Assembly (NCBI RefSeq): GCF_017916325.1
Contig: NC_090152.1
Coordinates: 605,120 to 669,119, forward strand
DNA from: Leishmania martiniquensis
Taxonomy: Eukaryota > Euglenozoa > Kinetoplastea > Trypanosomatida > Trypanosomatidae
Direction: 5' to 3'
DNA length: 64,000 nt
Shown here in pieces: positions 32,518 through 43,348 of the stretch. The translations under genes and the position numbers were made by a program. The first letter of the stretch is position 1, and each line of letters begins with the position of its first letter. The notes beneath the pieces are model-generated. The model did not search any database. It saw nothing but the letters and a program-made list of their open reading frames with translations, and had not been told where the DNA came from.

Positions 32518-34049
32518 GGCCCGGAGTGCTACACTGGTGCCCGCGCGGCGACGGTGACGGTGAGCGCATCGAAGCTCCTTCTCAACAGGAGGTGCGGGTT
32601 GGGGCGGGCCTTGCGCTGACGAACGGTATGCCGACAATGCGATGCCACCGTGGTGGCTGCTATTCCCGCTGTTGTTGTCGCTGTCCCTCTGCGCTCCGTT
32701 CCACCCCCCTCCCATGAGTGCTTCTCGTGCCAACTTATAATAAAGACACAAAAGCGCGTGTGCGAACTCCTCTCAGACACCTGCACAGGCCGACACGTAC
32801 TTGGCTGTGCAGAGGCCGATTAAGCACCTCCAAGCTGCAGCAACAGCGCTAACAGCGAAGGGAGCCAACGCTCTATTTGCGGGTAACGCAATCGGCGCAA
32901 CAAACAAACTGCGGCATTGCGCCTTGATGCGAGCTCTTCCGTCTGCCGCTGCTGTTCGCTCGTAAGGCCCCACTAGCACCACTGAATGTTTGCTGCTCAG
33001 TCGAAACTATAACCCTCCACAAGTGCTCTCTCCCGTCAGCGTAAAAGACAACAACACCGACGCATCGTTGCAAAGCGCTCGCACACTTTCTGTGGAGAGG
33101 TGTACCGGTGCCCCTCTGCTGCCACCCCTCGTATGTTGTTGTTCTCTATCACGTATGCGCCATTTCTGCTGCAGCCTTTTCCCATCTCTCATCTCTGCTC
33201 GATGGCAGAAGTGACTCGAAGTTTCTCCTCATGTGCCACTGCAGCAGCAGCCAGCGCTGACCACTGGCTGACGCCCTCTCTCGCCGGCAGCCCAAGGGAA
33301 CACCCACAGCGTCCTCTCTCTATTTCAGCTCTGTTCTAAGCGTAGCCCAGCGCACACCCAACATGCAACGCACCTGTTTCTCCATGCTCTTTGCATATGT
33401 AGACACACAAGCGTACGCAGCGCGCTCCCCGGACACGGAGAGGCAGTGCTTGCTGAAGCTGCAGGGGAGGTCGCCGACAGGACTGCGGCGGTGAGCATCG
33501 CCGATGCCCAGGCCAATTTTACAGTGATGCCTACTCGACTTGTCGCACCTCAAGCGGAGTGCGAGATGACCTACAAGGAGCAGCGATCAGATGACACCTT
33601 TCTTGGTGATTCAGAACAGCTGTAGTAGGGCTGTCTCTGTCGTGCGCGAGAGCCAGTAGGTGGCGCAGTCGGTGCTGCTGGTGCACCAGGGCGGCACCGT
33701 GATGCGAAGTGGCCGCCTCCTTTACCCGCGGATGATGTGCGCGCTATACTAAGGCATCTTACTTCGGTGTACCTCTCTCGTGCCGCCCTATTGGGTCCAT
33801 AGCGCCGGTCCGTACCCACAGTGCCTCCTCTGCACTTCTTGTCGTCTCGCGGAGTCGATACTCATCATCTTTCTTTTGCACGCGCCATTAAACTCTGAGT
33901 GCGCAGGCGGCGCTTCACGGCCATTCGCCTCCTCCTCCATCTGCGCGCCTCCTACGCGTGGGGGTAGGAGAGAGCACGAGCTCCTTTGGAAAGGCTTGGG
34001 CACTCCCCCGTCTGTCATACCGCAGTTCACCGATCTTTGACTCCGTTCC
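32518..34049. other. Intergenic region, likely 3' UTR of ZPR1
   Basis: No gene is seen in this moderate-GC sequence. It leads into a markedly GC-richer block that is annotated as a retroelement relic. Confidence 0.55.
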
Positions 34050-35720
34050 GCCCCTTTCACGCTTTAGAAGCTATGCAGAAGGGCGAATCCTCTGTGTGCG
34101 GCTGCGGCCCGTACATGGCCGAGCCTCACGCGGCCCCGCGTTGGCGCAGCTCGACCGGCCATTGCACCGGCTATCGGCCATGCCCCATCGCGTTGAAGGG
34201 CTGCGAAAAGGGTGGCTGACCTGCGCATGTGGGGAGTCGGATTACGGATGATGCGCCCATCGAGCTGCGGGTGGAGGGGGTGCAGGCGCCACAGGGATGC
34301 GAGTATCCCTTGAGGGCCCTGCCCGCAGCACCTGGCTCGAGACGAGCTGTGCAGGTTCAGGAAAGCCGCCTGCGCCTGCTGCGAGGAGAAGTGGACGCTG
34401 GCTCGAGAAGAGCTATGGCGAGTCTGGGGACGCGCATATTAGGGTGCCGTTAAGGAACATCGTTGTGCACGGACACCTGCGACAGGGGATCTGCGTGCGC
34501 TCATGCCCATCGCTACCTCTGCGCACAATCAGGTGCACGCGCGCAAGATGCGGCGGCAAGGTGGCCGCACAGCTGGCACCAGGCGTCAAGCGGGCAGACG
34601 CGCCCCGCGACCCCGATGCTTTATCGCCAACATGGGCTTTGGGGGCTGGGGTCGGAGCAGCGAACGGGCGCGCACCCGCAGAACAGCAGAGGAGAACGGG
34701 TATCCGTCATCACAGGCTCAGCCCCAGGGAGTGCGGAAGGTGGGGCCGGGGTGTGCAACGGCGGAAACGGATGGGAACGGCGCAGTGACGACATGAAAGC
34801 GTGGCATTCCTGCACGCCCCCCTTTCCCCCCTCCCACACAACCGACACCCGCACGCGCCCGCTGAGCGGAGGGTGAGCGCCGCACAAGTGGAGGGACACG
34901 CGGGTCGGTTTCTACAGAATGCTTGGGGCGCGAGAACGCGGACACAGCCTCGCCGTCTCTGGGCGGGGTTCCGGCAACCCGCAGGCGCGCACGATAGCCC
35001 GGTAAAGGGGAGCGCATGCCACTCCAGCCTGTGTGCAGCGTGAGCGCGTCGCGTCGGCGACTGTACACATATGCGTGGCATCTCATCCGTGTGTCTCGTG
35101 CCGCTCGTGGGCAATGGCTGATGAGGAGCTGAGAGCGGGGCGAATGGCGACAGCGGCACTCGCCGTACACCCCTTACGCTGCACGGCCTGCCACAAATGC
35201 GGCAGTTGATGTGCAGATGGGCCACATGCGCTTTGCAGGCGTGTGCCGAGCAGCGCCGCCGGAAATGGGGCCTTCGGAGGGGGGAGGCCGCAGGCTGGTC
35301 CGGCGTCCTTCTCCGCAAAGAAAAGGCCGAACTGTCCCCCTTCGCTGTGGTGTCCCGCTGCGGGGGCGAAACGCTTGTCAGGAAACGGTGCGCGGGAATC
35401 GGCTGGAAATGGGACGGCGCGCCGGCTCGAGCGTCTTCCGGGACCGCTGTGACGGGCGGCCCGAGTCGGGATGGCTTCGGTTCAGCGATGTTGGCGTTCT
35501 CTCGAAAGGGGCGCGGGCGGCAGCTGTCTGGGCGGTCGCGTTGTTTGCCGCGTGGCCGACCGCTGCCCGCGGGTGTCCGGCGCGAGGCGGGCAAATGGTA
35601 CCGAGGGGCCGCACCGAGAGCGCACCACGGACGCATCGCGGCGGTGACCGCGACTGACGCAGTGTGTCGCCTCTTTATCGGCGCGGCACGAGTCGGGGGC
35701 GAAGGGGGGTGCGCGTGAAG
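34050..35720 (+). mobile_element. Candidate DIRE: degenerate ingi/L1Tc-related non-LTR retrotransposon relic (3' part)
   Basis: A GC-rich island of about 1.7 kb without an intact frame but with remnants in the right order on the + strand. At 34255-34440 one frame reads IELRVEGVQAPQGCEYPL then ESRLRLLRGEV, resembling the reverse-transcriptase thumb/connection region of ingi/L1Tc elements. At 35063-35209 the same phase reads ICVASHPCVSCRSWAMADEE, reminiscent of the RNase H block SHCGVxxNxxADxxA, directly followed by ELRAGRM and CTACHKCG, like the zinc-binding tail of these elements. The catalytic YxDD and endonuclease domains are not seen, so only the 3' portion would survive. Boundaries are approximate. 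The match is by eye and could be coincidence; it is the best explanation I have for the island. Confidence 0.42.
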
Positions 35721-36428
35721 CGGACGACAGAGAGCGGGGCGCCATTGCAGAGAGGCGTAGGAGGTATGGCCCCTATTGCCACCATAAACTCAGTGAATCT
35801 CGGAGCGATGGCTCGCGCGTGCGAGGCCCATTTTTTCCCCTTTGCGTCTGTGTGCGGCCGCCGGAGCTGAGAGACTCAACACTCACATGAGCGGCACGTC
35901 CCCCCTCGCTACTGGCGCCAACCGGCAGCGCACAAAATGATGCAGCCAGCGCAGAACATTGCGACTCCGTGGGCGCACCTTCCCGACGTGGCCTCGTTGC
36001 TTGCGACAGCGAATGTGGCGGAAGGCTCGCCGAAGTGCTGAGAGGCGATGACGGGTACCAAGTCCAAAGGGCGATGGCTGGCGACACAGGGAGGCAAGAC
36101 TGTAGGCCGGGAGGGGGACGGGTGGCGCCGTACCGTCTCACCAGCGCAGTCAACGTACATCTGCGCCTATCTATGCGTTCAAAAAAAAGCACGCGCTGCA
36201 AGCACACCAGTGCTTGGCCTTTGTGTCAGCAGATCGATGGCGACACATGTGCAGACCCGTTCATGACCCCGGAGCGTTTCCATCCACACTTCTCTCTCTG
36301 TCTCTCTCTCTCGCACCTCCTGCCGCCTCTGTGCCACACGCCGTAGAAGAGCAGAACCGATCTACACCAGATTGTTTTTTTTTTGTTGTACTTCCAGAGC
36401 CCCCCCCAAAGTGTGCGCATAGAGCTAA
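35721..36428. other. Intergenic region and leader of the coiled-coil gene
   Basis: No gene is seen. A CT repeat at about 36290-36313 and a T-rich tract at 36373-36392 precede the coiled-coil gene. Confidence 0.55.
36373..36397 (+). promoter_or_regulatory. Predicted spliced-leader acceptor of the coiled-coil gene
   Basis: A T-rich tract runs to CCAG at 36394-36397, 31 nt before the ATG at 36429. Confidence 0.6.
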
Positions 36429-37235
36429 ATGTCCGTGCTCGACATTGCTACTGAGGCAGAAAGGTCGAGTGCGGACAGCAAAGGGTTCGCAGAGCTGTAC
36501 CATCAGCTGCTGCAAGATGGAGTGCAGCTGCAGAAGGAGCTGGAAGCGTATTATCTGCGCCAAGAGGGGTACATTCGCAAGCGAGTCGCAGTGCTAGATG
36601 AGATGCAAGAGAACATTGCTGATGAACGTCGGTGCTTGGAGATACAACATCAAGAGTGTCGCTCGCAGATCAGCGCGGCACGGAAGCAGGTGGTCAACTT
36701 TTTGTCAGATGAGCGGAAGGTGTCCCAGGCGGTCCAACACGCCCGACCTTCTCTTGCGGCGCAGGAGGCGGAGATCGACCAGCGTCTCGAGGAGCTGCAG
36801 AGGGAGAAGGAGAAGGAGGATGCCGCGCTGCTGAAAGCCATGGCGCGGCAGGAGGAGCTCGGCAGGCAGGAAGCTCTCCTTGCCTCGCGCGAGCGAGAGA
36901 AGTTCCTGGAGGAGCAGGACCTGCAGAAGGCGCTTATCGAGATGCGCTCCCTCAATCGTGAGATGGAGGAGCGGCGCAAGTCACTTCTACGTAAACACAA
37001 CACGGTTGCTGAGTGGGATCGTAAGCTTGAATGCCGCGAGCGTGAGCTACTCAGCTGTCAGGATCAGCTGCGAGAGACCCTGAAGGCACTGGAGCAAGAG
37101 GAGACTGCGCTTGGAATTCACCCCGCTCAACGTACTGCTGTAGCCCCCGCTGTGTCGCAGCGAACAGTCATGGACGACCATGATATGTCCATTGACCACG
37201 ACAGTGCATGTGAAGAAATCGACTATGAGGACTGA
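36429..37235 (+). CDS. Coiled-coil protein of unknown function
   Basis: 268 residues, Glu/Gln/Lys/Arg-rich. From about residue 20 to 235 the sequence is nearly continuous heptad-type coiled coil (ELYHQLLQDGVQLQKELEAYYL; RLEELQREKEKEDAALLKAMARQEEL; RKSLLRKHNTVAEWDRKLECRERELL), with no Pro until the tail. The last 40 residues are acidic and likely unstructured, ending in IDYED. No catalytic domain or membrane segment is present. Such proteins in trypanosomatids are often cytoskeletal, basal-body or flagellar, but nothing here pins that down. Complete frame with a good splice acceptor 31 nt upstream. Confidence 0.82.
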   Translation: MSVLDIATEAERSSADSKGFAELYHQLLQDGVQLQKELEAYYLRQEGYIRKRVAVLDEMQENIADERRCLEIQHQECRSQISAARKQVVNFLSDERKVSQAVQHARPSLAAQEAEIDQRLEELQREKEKEDAALLKAMARQEELGRQEALLASREREKFLEEQDLQKALIEMRSLNREMEERRKSLLRKHNTVAEWDRKLECRERELLSCQDQLRETLKALEQEETALGIHPAQRTAVAPAVSQRTVMDDHDMSIDHDSACEEIDYED

Positions 37236-38017
37236 GCAGCATGCGCGGCTCTCCAATGGTGGCCGAGTGTGTGCCATCTTTGCAAGCAGCAGCACGCCAA
37301 AGAGGTGCAGAGGTATTGTTTGCTGTGCCTCCTCCGTCCGCTCCGCTGGTGTTGTGCTTCCCGTGTGCGCGATGTGTCGTCGGTGGGGATGCCGTCCGTG
37401 CCCTCTTAGTCTCATGTCCTCTTTATGTGGGCCTACACTTCTGCTTCCGGTGGGCGAGAGCAGCGGATTGGGTGAGGAGGAGAGGCTCGTGGACTGGCCC
37501 CTCTCAGGCGCTGACAGCCTCTAGGCTGATGGCGGCTGTACACGCCTCCATCAGCCCTCTCCCCGCTCGCGCCTCTCGTCAAAGAGGAGGACAAGAAAAG
37601 AACATCGCCTTCGTGGTCGTGCCGCCGCGATGATCTCTCGAGCATGTGCTCCTACGCTCACAAGAATCAAAAAGCTCAACCATACACGGCACAGAGGGTT
37701 TTGCTTTGGGGAGGGGCGGCGGTAATCAGCGATGAAGGCGAGGGTGCGCAGAAGCTGATGGTGAGTAAAATATGGTGACCATCGCCTGCTGTGCGCTCAC
37801 CCAAATGTGGCTTGCACAGACGCTCGCCCTGAGAGGGTTCGACGTGCGTGGTGGATGCCGTTCCTTTCTTTGCTGTCATGTTCCTGCTGCTGAATTCACA
37901 ACCTAATCCTGGTCTTCCTCGCGCACTGAACAGGACAGAAAGAGACACATCTCAGTACTGTTAGATCTTACACGCCTTTCATCACGTATATCATTTCCTC
38001 CTCCCCCCAACGGAAGA
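37236..38017. other. Intergenic region
   Basis: No gene is seen. The final 30 bases before the next ATG are pyrimidine-rich (tttcctcctcccccc) and lack a long T-run. Confidence 0.5.
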
Positions 38018-38707
38018 ATGCGGGGAAGGCAGCGCGGCGCCACTAAACGCGACGCAGGGGCGCTCCAGCGGCGGGAGGATGTCTTTTTCAGACTTTCTCG
38101 ATGGTCCCCGGCATCACTGAGCTCCTCCGCTTTTGAAGCGGTCGCGGCACATCTACAGGAGGAGGAGGCTCAGTGCACCTTTCTGCCTCGTGTGAACCAC
38201 ACGCACGATGCCGCACTGATGCACTGGGCTGCCGGCTCGAATGTGTTCACTCGTCTTTATGGCCACGCAAAGTGTCTGCAGCAACAGTGCGAAGAGGCGG
38301 CAGAGGCGAAGCGAAAAGCCGACGCCGCAGAGATTGACGAGTGGCACGCTACGTTTCCTCAGATGCCCTTCCCGAGGCACCTGTGCACCCGCCCCCGGGT
38401 GATAGAGGATCACGTCGTGGACTCTGCTACGGCTGGTGCGGCTCCGCCAGCCTTTCACCCGACGGCATCCACGCCCAAACGAAGAACGTGGATCGTCTCG
38501 GCCTTGCATGCAGAGCGACAATCTGCGCACGCTGCAGCCACAGACAGGAGCACACGCTCGGAGGACAGCAGGCCTTCTGTCGTTTCTCAGGAGTCGACCG
38601 TTCTCTCTGTTGCGCGGGCGAATGTGTGGCTTTCTCGCATGCGTATCGCCCATCGTTCTCGTGCGCATACCCGCAATGTGGGAAACGGCACAGCATCAGC
38701 CCCGTGA
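38018..38707 (+). CDS. Small hypothetical protein with a CTFxPRxN motif
   Basis: 229 residues. Residues about 45-90 read EEEAQCTFLPRVNHTHDAAL then VFTRLYGHAKCLQQQCEEAAEAKR. A Cys-Thr-Phe-x-Pro-x-x-Asn element followed by a lysine/alanine-rich helix recurs in many trypanosomatid cytoskeletal or flagellar hypothetical proteins. The C-terminal half is basic, Ser/Thr-rich and low-complexity and may be disordered. I see no enzyme domain. It is shorter than most proteins with this motif, so the C-terminal part could be worn away or frame-shifted; downstream frames to 39110 are open but not recognisable. Confidence 0.62.
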   Translation: MRGRQRGATKRDAGALQRREDVFFRLSRWSPASLSSSAFEAVAAHLQEEEAQCTFLPRVNHTHDAALMHWAAGSNVFTRLYGHAKCLQQQCEEAAEAKRKADAAEIDEWHATFPQMPFPRHLCTRPRVIEDHVVDSATAGAAPPAFHPTASTPKRRTWIVSALHAERQSAHAAATDRSTRSEDSRPSVVSQESTVLSVARANVWLSRMRIAHRSRAHTRNVGNGTASAP

Positions 38708-40269
38708 GTCTGCGTGCGAGGGCACGCAAGAAGCGCGGCTTCTCTTCTGTTCATGCACCATCGATGGTGCACTGCCGCTCCTACGAAGAGAACTTCACTG
38801 CGAGACCCTCATGGATCCTACCACGCGCACATGCGTGTTGCGCCGGTCGTGTGCTAGAGTGTCACCTCTACCGTTCTCTTGTGCGGCCGCCCGCTATTGT
38901 CGTCTTTCCGCTGCGCATCCTTTGTTACCACGATTCCGCTCCTCAGTGGTGCACACACTCCGAAGTGTGCCAACAGCAGCCTGGACAGATGCTTGGTGCA
39001 GCAAGCGAGTGAGATCCGTTGCATCCGCTCGTAGACGTGTGGATTCCTCAGGCAGCGAAGGAAGAGAAAGCGCGTTAGCCTTCACGAGGGCTGCGGTGTA
39101 CGCTCGCTGATGTCACTGCTTCAGAAGTTCAGCCCTTCCCCCCTCGCCCTTTTCTACTTTCCCGCAGCTCTCCTTTACATCATTCTATATGCACTTCGAA
39201 AGCTGACTCGCGACGCCAGTGACAGCGGCGTGGGACACGAGCAGCGTGTCATGGGTCGGCCTCTCTCTTACGCAAAATCAAGTGCCGGCACCCTGCCGTC
39301 GAGTGCGACTGCATACTTGTGGTGTCTATAGATTGGTTTGAACCGGCACTTGGCCAACGACTCTCAGTCACAATGACGCTCTCGCCTGCTTCCTAGGGTT
39401 TTCCTTGTTGATCCAATACGCAGTCCACAGAATGAGCTCCCCTTACAGCCAAGCGCCTTCATGAGAGAGCGGAGTGCCGCAGGCGCCGCCGACTCGCGCC
39501 CGTGCTGTGCCTGTTGCGGTGTGTGTAGTTGGGCCATCCAGGCACGCCACATCGCCCAACGGCATCGTGAAAGGTGGAGGGCAAAGACAGGGCGCTGTCA
39601 CGGTCAGCAATGCTCTTTCGAGGCGTGCTAAAGGAGGCGAAAGCGCCAACATTGTGCGTCCACGCTGTGGATCCAAGCGGGCGCGGTGTAGTGCATCTGA
39701 GTAAAGCAAGCGGTGGCCAGCCGAGCAGGAGTGCCATCCCCACAAGGCGTGAGGAAGCGCACACCAATGAGTCGCAAAGCGCATGCGTGGCGACATGCAC
39801 GTCATCGCGTACGCTGGACCGGATGGGGCTGATGAGGCGTAGGTGCCGGATATGACAGAAGGTAGTCCATTCTGGCCGATCAGCGTCCAGCCGTGGGCCA
39901 TGTGCGCATACAGGTATGTGCGGATGTGCTAGTGTGGTTGAATTGGACACATTCACTGAGGAATGAGTGCCTCACTGCACTGCCTAAGAGCACTGACGTT
40001 TACCTCTGGACCCCTTCGTAAAGAGCTCCTTCGCTGGGGCGCAAGGCCACCCCGTCGCTCGCAGCGGAGGCATTGCGCTTCTCGTCCATGTCGCCGCCTG
40101 ATGCAGAAAGGCTCTCTCATCGCGTGGACCTTTGCCCTCTCTCTCCCTCTTGTCATTTCAACCGCCTCACCATCACCATCGAATATGCGCGCATCTGCTT
40201 GCCGTCAACATGCATCATGCAGTCGCCTCATAATCGACCGCAGAACTGCTTCCAAGATCGACGTCCACC
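38708..40269. other. Intergenic region upstream of the FLVCRb-like gene
   Basis: No gene is supported. Overlapping frames on both strands (38436-39110 plus; 39443-39956 minus) lack any recognisable feature. A CT-rich stretch at about 40130-40160 is the probable trans-splicing signal of the transporter gene. Confidence 0.55.
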
Positions 40270-41763
40270 ATGCCGCCAACTCTGCCAGCGGAGCAGAGGC
40301 AGCCTGATTCCTTTTACGGGGCTTTGCCACCTTCCGTTGTGTCTCTGCAGGATGCACAGAAGGGGGACATCACGAATGTTCCCGATTTTGCAAGTCTCGC
40401 AGAGAACTCTCAAGAGTGCATCGAAGCGGAGCGCATCATCAAAACGACTCCATTTCGCTTCGTCATCCTCTCGCTGTTCGCCGCTTTCGGCTTCATCGAC
40501 CAAGTCCAGTACGTCGCATTCGCCTCGATCACCCGAGAGACACAACAGTACTTCGGCGTTGGCTCTTTCGAGGTGAATCTCCTCAGCCTTCTGGTGCCCA
40601 TCATTTACGTTGTGGGTGTGGCGCCGGGCTGCATTTTGTACAACAAGGCGGGTCTGCGCTACGGCATGATCATTGGGGCGGCATTGAACGCCTTTGCCTC
40701 CCTGCTTAAGTTCGTCGCCGTCTGGGCTCCCAAGTATCCTCTCCTCGTCATCGCCCAGGTGCTTGTGGCAGGTGGGCAGGTTCTTTTCCTTAGCCTGCCT
40801 ACCCTTATCGCCGGCATTTGGTTTCCCCCAAAGGAGCGAACGGTGGCGACGGCGGTGGCCTCGCTGATGGGATTTGCCGGCATGGCGGTCGGCATGTTCT
40901 ACTCTCCAAACGTCATCTCGCTACCGACCCGCAGCACTCGTAAGGAGTGGGCGGCGTCGATGGGGTCGCAATTTGGCTTTTCTGTTCTTGTTCTGTTGCT
41001 CATGGCGATGCTCGCAAGGGACAGACCGAAATACCGCCCGTCGCTGACGTCTACGGAGCACTATAAGCTGCCGCTTCTCAAGTTTCTGAAGTCGCAGTTT
41101 CGAGACTTTAACTTTCTGCGATTGACCATCGCATTCGGTCTCATTACAGGATTCCTCACCGCTGTCGCCGCGGTACTGGCCCAGCTCTTGGAGCCATTTG
41201 GCATTAGCGAAACCAAGTCCGGCATTCTTGCCTTCGCCGGCATTTTAGGCGGCGCCGCCAACTGCGCACTCATTGGCTACTTCGTCGACCGAACGCACTT
41301 CTACAAGTACACCGCCGTCACACTGACTACTGCGTCGACAGTGCTGCTGCTTTTGACGACTACTTTTACCAAAACGATCAGCAATTCAGCCGCGCTGATA
41401 ATTGCATTGTATGTTCTTGTGCCGCTTCTTGAGTTTCTGGTGCTGCCCATTGTCCCAGTGGTGATGGAGCTGTCGGTAGAGTTGACGTACCCCTGCCCCG
41501 AGACGGTCTCATCCACCATTGTCCTTGCTTCGATGTGCTTCTTTTCGTTCGTTGGCATTATCGTCTTCTCCATCGTCCTCACTGACACGCCGACAGTGGA
41601 CAGAAGCTTCTACGTTCTCCTCATCACGTTGATTACGGCGGTCATTAGCATTGCCATCCTCTTCTTCGTGGAAGAGAAGCTGCGCCGAAAGGCCGAGGAC
41701 GATGACTTTTTCGAGACTCAGAACATGCACGCGTCGGAGGACGTCGAGCGCCTCACCGTGTAA
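40270..41763 (+). CDS. FLVCRb: Major facilitator transporter of the FLVCR family (porphyrin/haem transporter)
   Basis: 497 residues. About 60 cytosolic residues precede a first membrane helix at about 62-84, and around 12 hydrophobic segments follow with a central charged loop (residues about 250-280), as in major facilitator proteins. Family-type elements include FGFIDQVQYVAF in helix 1, GCILYNKAGLRYGM after helix 2 (the loop 2-3 signature region) and WFPPKERTVATAVAS after helix 5, which parallels the WFGPxE...ATA block of FLVCR proteins. In Leishmania major an FLVCRb protein encoded on chromosome 17 imports porphyrins and is essential; I assign this gene to it from family motifs and remembered synteny, not a search. 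The C-terminal tail is acidic and ends ERLTV. A SIDER2 copy lies 0.33 kb downstream, probably in its 3' UTR. Intact. Confidence 0.85.
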   Translation: MPPTLPAEQRQPDSFYGALPPSVVSLQDAQKGDITNVPDFASLAENSQECIEAERIIKTTPFRFVILSLFAAFGFIDQVQYVAFASITRETQQYFGVGSFEVNLLSLLVPIIYVVGVAPGCILYNKAGLRYGMIIGAALNAFASLLKFVAVWAPKYPLLVIAQVLVAGGQVLFLSLPTLIAGIWFPPKERTVATAVASLMGFAGMAVGMFYSPNVISLPTRSTRKEWAASMGSQFGFSVLVLLLMAMLARDRPKYRPSLTSTEHYKLPLLKFLKSQFRDFNFLRLTIAFGLITGFLTAVAAVLAQLLEPFGISETKSGILAFAGILGGAANCALIGYFVDRTHFYKYTAVTLTTASTVLLLLTTTFTKTISNSAALIIALYVLVPLLEFLVLPIVPVVMELSVELTYPCPETVSSTIVLASMCFFSFVGIIVFSIVLTDTPTVDRSFYVLLITLITAVISIAILFFVEEKLRRKAEDDDFFETQNMHASEDVERLTV

Positions 41764-42095
41764 ACGGTCGATTTCTCCACTTTTGGAACAGACAGGCGAG
41801 CACGTACACCATTGTGGTGCAGTCTTTTTGTCGTTGCTCACGCACCGAACGAGCTGGAAAAAAATGTCCCTGACGTGCCCAGTACTGTGCGTATTCCTTT
41901 TCCGCCTTCCTGTCGTCTCACTTCATGTGTGTCTGTCTCTCTGTGTGTGTGTGTCTTCGTGTGTGTCTTCGCTTTCTTCGGTTCCGTACTGCAAAACGCT
42001 CATTTCCTCTCATTGCCTTCCCACCGTGCCTCAGAGCAGATAGGCACTTTTTCTTTTGTTTGTTTGTGTTCGCTTCACTGCCGCCGTCATGCTGT
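41764..42095. other. Proximal 3' UTR of the FLVCRb-like gene
   Basis: CT- and GT-rich sequence including a GT repeat at about 41938-41952. No gene is seen; it ends where SIDER2 copy 2 begins. Confidence 0.55.
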
Positions 42096-42573
42096 CCTCT
42101 TCACAGTGGCGGTGGCCAAGCAGCACCTCCGCGCTGCATCCCAGCGCCCAGTACCCCGCCCGGCGCGGGTGAGCCCAGGCAGCCCTCTCCCTCGCCCACC
42201 TCCCTGCCGATGCCGATGCCCTTCTGGCGCTATCGGGGTCCAGCGCCGACGGCGCGGGGGAGGTGGGAGCGACTGGTCGCCACCAATGTCCAGGGGCGAG
42301 ACCCTGGACAGATTGGCGCGGGAGTGGCCTGCAGCCGTCCAGCTGATGGCCAGCGCGTGAGCGTGGCCCCAGCGCATCCCGCCCAGCCCCTCACGGTGCC
42401 TGCTGCTGGCGGTGAGGAGTGTGGGCCGCCCGCGAGGGGTGTAAGCCGCGCCTGCGGGCATGGCAGGATGGGGGTGGCTTTGGGGCGACCTGGGCTGCGC
42501 GCTGCGTCTGAGGCCGGGCTGGAAGACGTGTCTACGCGCTGCTGTCGGTACCCCACGAGGCGGATGGGGCGTG
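42096..42573 (+). mobile_element. SIDER2-type retroposon, copy 2 (lacks the 3' A-tail)
   Basis: 478 bp matching 7339-7816 with two substitutions found by eye (a c/t near the start and a c/t in the gaggag-gtggg region) and no gaps. It stops abruptly at gtgtg, lacking the last 84 bp and A-rich tail of copy 1. It lies in sense orientation in the probable 3' UTR of the porphyrin transporter, where SIDER2 elements are known to modulate mRNA stability. Confidence 0.72.
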
Positions 42574-43348
42574 TGAAAGCCTTTGCTGCATGCGGTTGAG
42601 CGCCGCCGTCTACTTGATGCGGCTCTACCTTTTTTCTTCTCCTTTGCTGTTCCCTTGAGAGTCGTTGTACACCGCCGGCTCAGAGATCGATAGAAGAGTA
42701 GAAAGCGGAAGCGGTCGAAAAACGGCGCATCGAGGCGCCGTCGAAAATCATTTCAGTAGTCAACAGAGGTGTTGGGTCGCGGGAGGCGCGGTGAGGGGAC
42801 GTGGGAGGACGACAGAGAGGAATCAAAAGAGGAGTGCCCATCGTGACATGAGTCATGCTCCTCCCAAAACGTGTGCCACACCCCAACCGGCACACCGTTT
42901 CCTCACTGTGTAGGGTGCGCCTGGGAAAAGGAGATTTGCTTTTTTTTCTCCCCGAGTTGACGCATTCCTAAACCGATGGCGACTCCGCTGCATGCTTCCA
43001 TCTTCAGGAGCTTCGCGTCTTGATGGACTCCTCTGTTTAGCCGCCCCCCTTTACTCACTCTTTTACCTGTCGACCGTTGTGCTGATTGACGTCCATACTG
43101 TGGCACCATACAGGAATGATGTGTGCCGTTCCTTGTGTCTGCGCGTGTGTCTGCATGTTTCTGCCTCCGCATGTGCGCCCGTAGGGCTGGTGGGGCGGAC
43201 AATCGAGTGGCAGCCGCCTCTTCGCACCCGCTCACCGCCTTTTGCTGTGCATCTTGTCACCATTCCTCATCGCTGGTACTGCCCCATGCAGTTCCTTTTT
43301 CTGGCCACCTCTCGCATCGACAACTTTCACAGACGGAGCCCGGCACAC
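42574..43348. other. Intergenic region before the broken channel gene
   Basis: No gene is seen. It includes an eight-T run at about 42940-42948. The leader and N-terminus of the former channel gene probably lie in the last part, but no clear domain sequence appears before about 43430. Confidence 0.5.

Noticed and set aside
34710..35636. Minus-strand open frame of 308 codons in the GC-rich island
   Set aside because: The translation is Arg/Pro/Cys-rich without motifs; the + strand fragments resembling retroelement domains are a better explanation.
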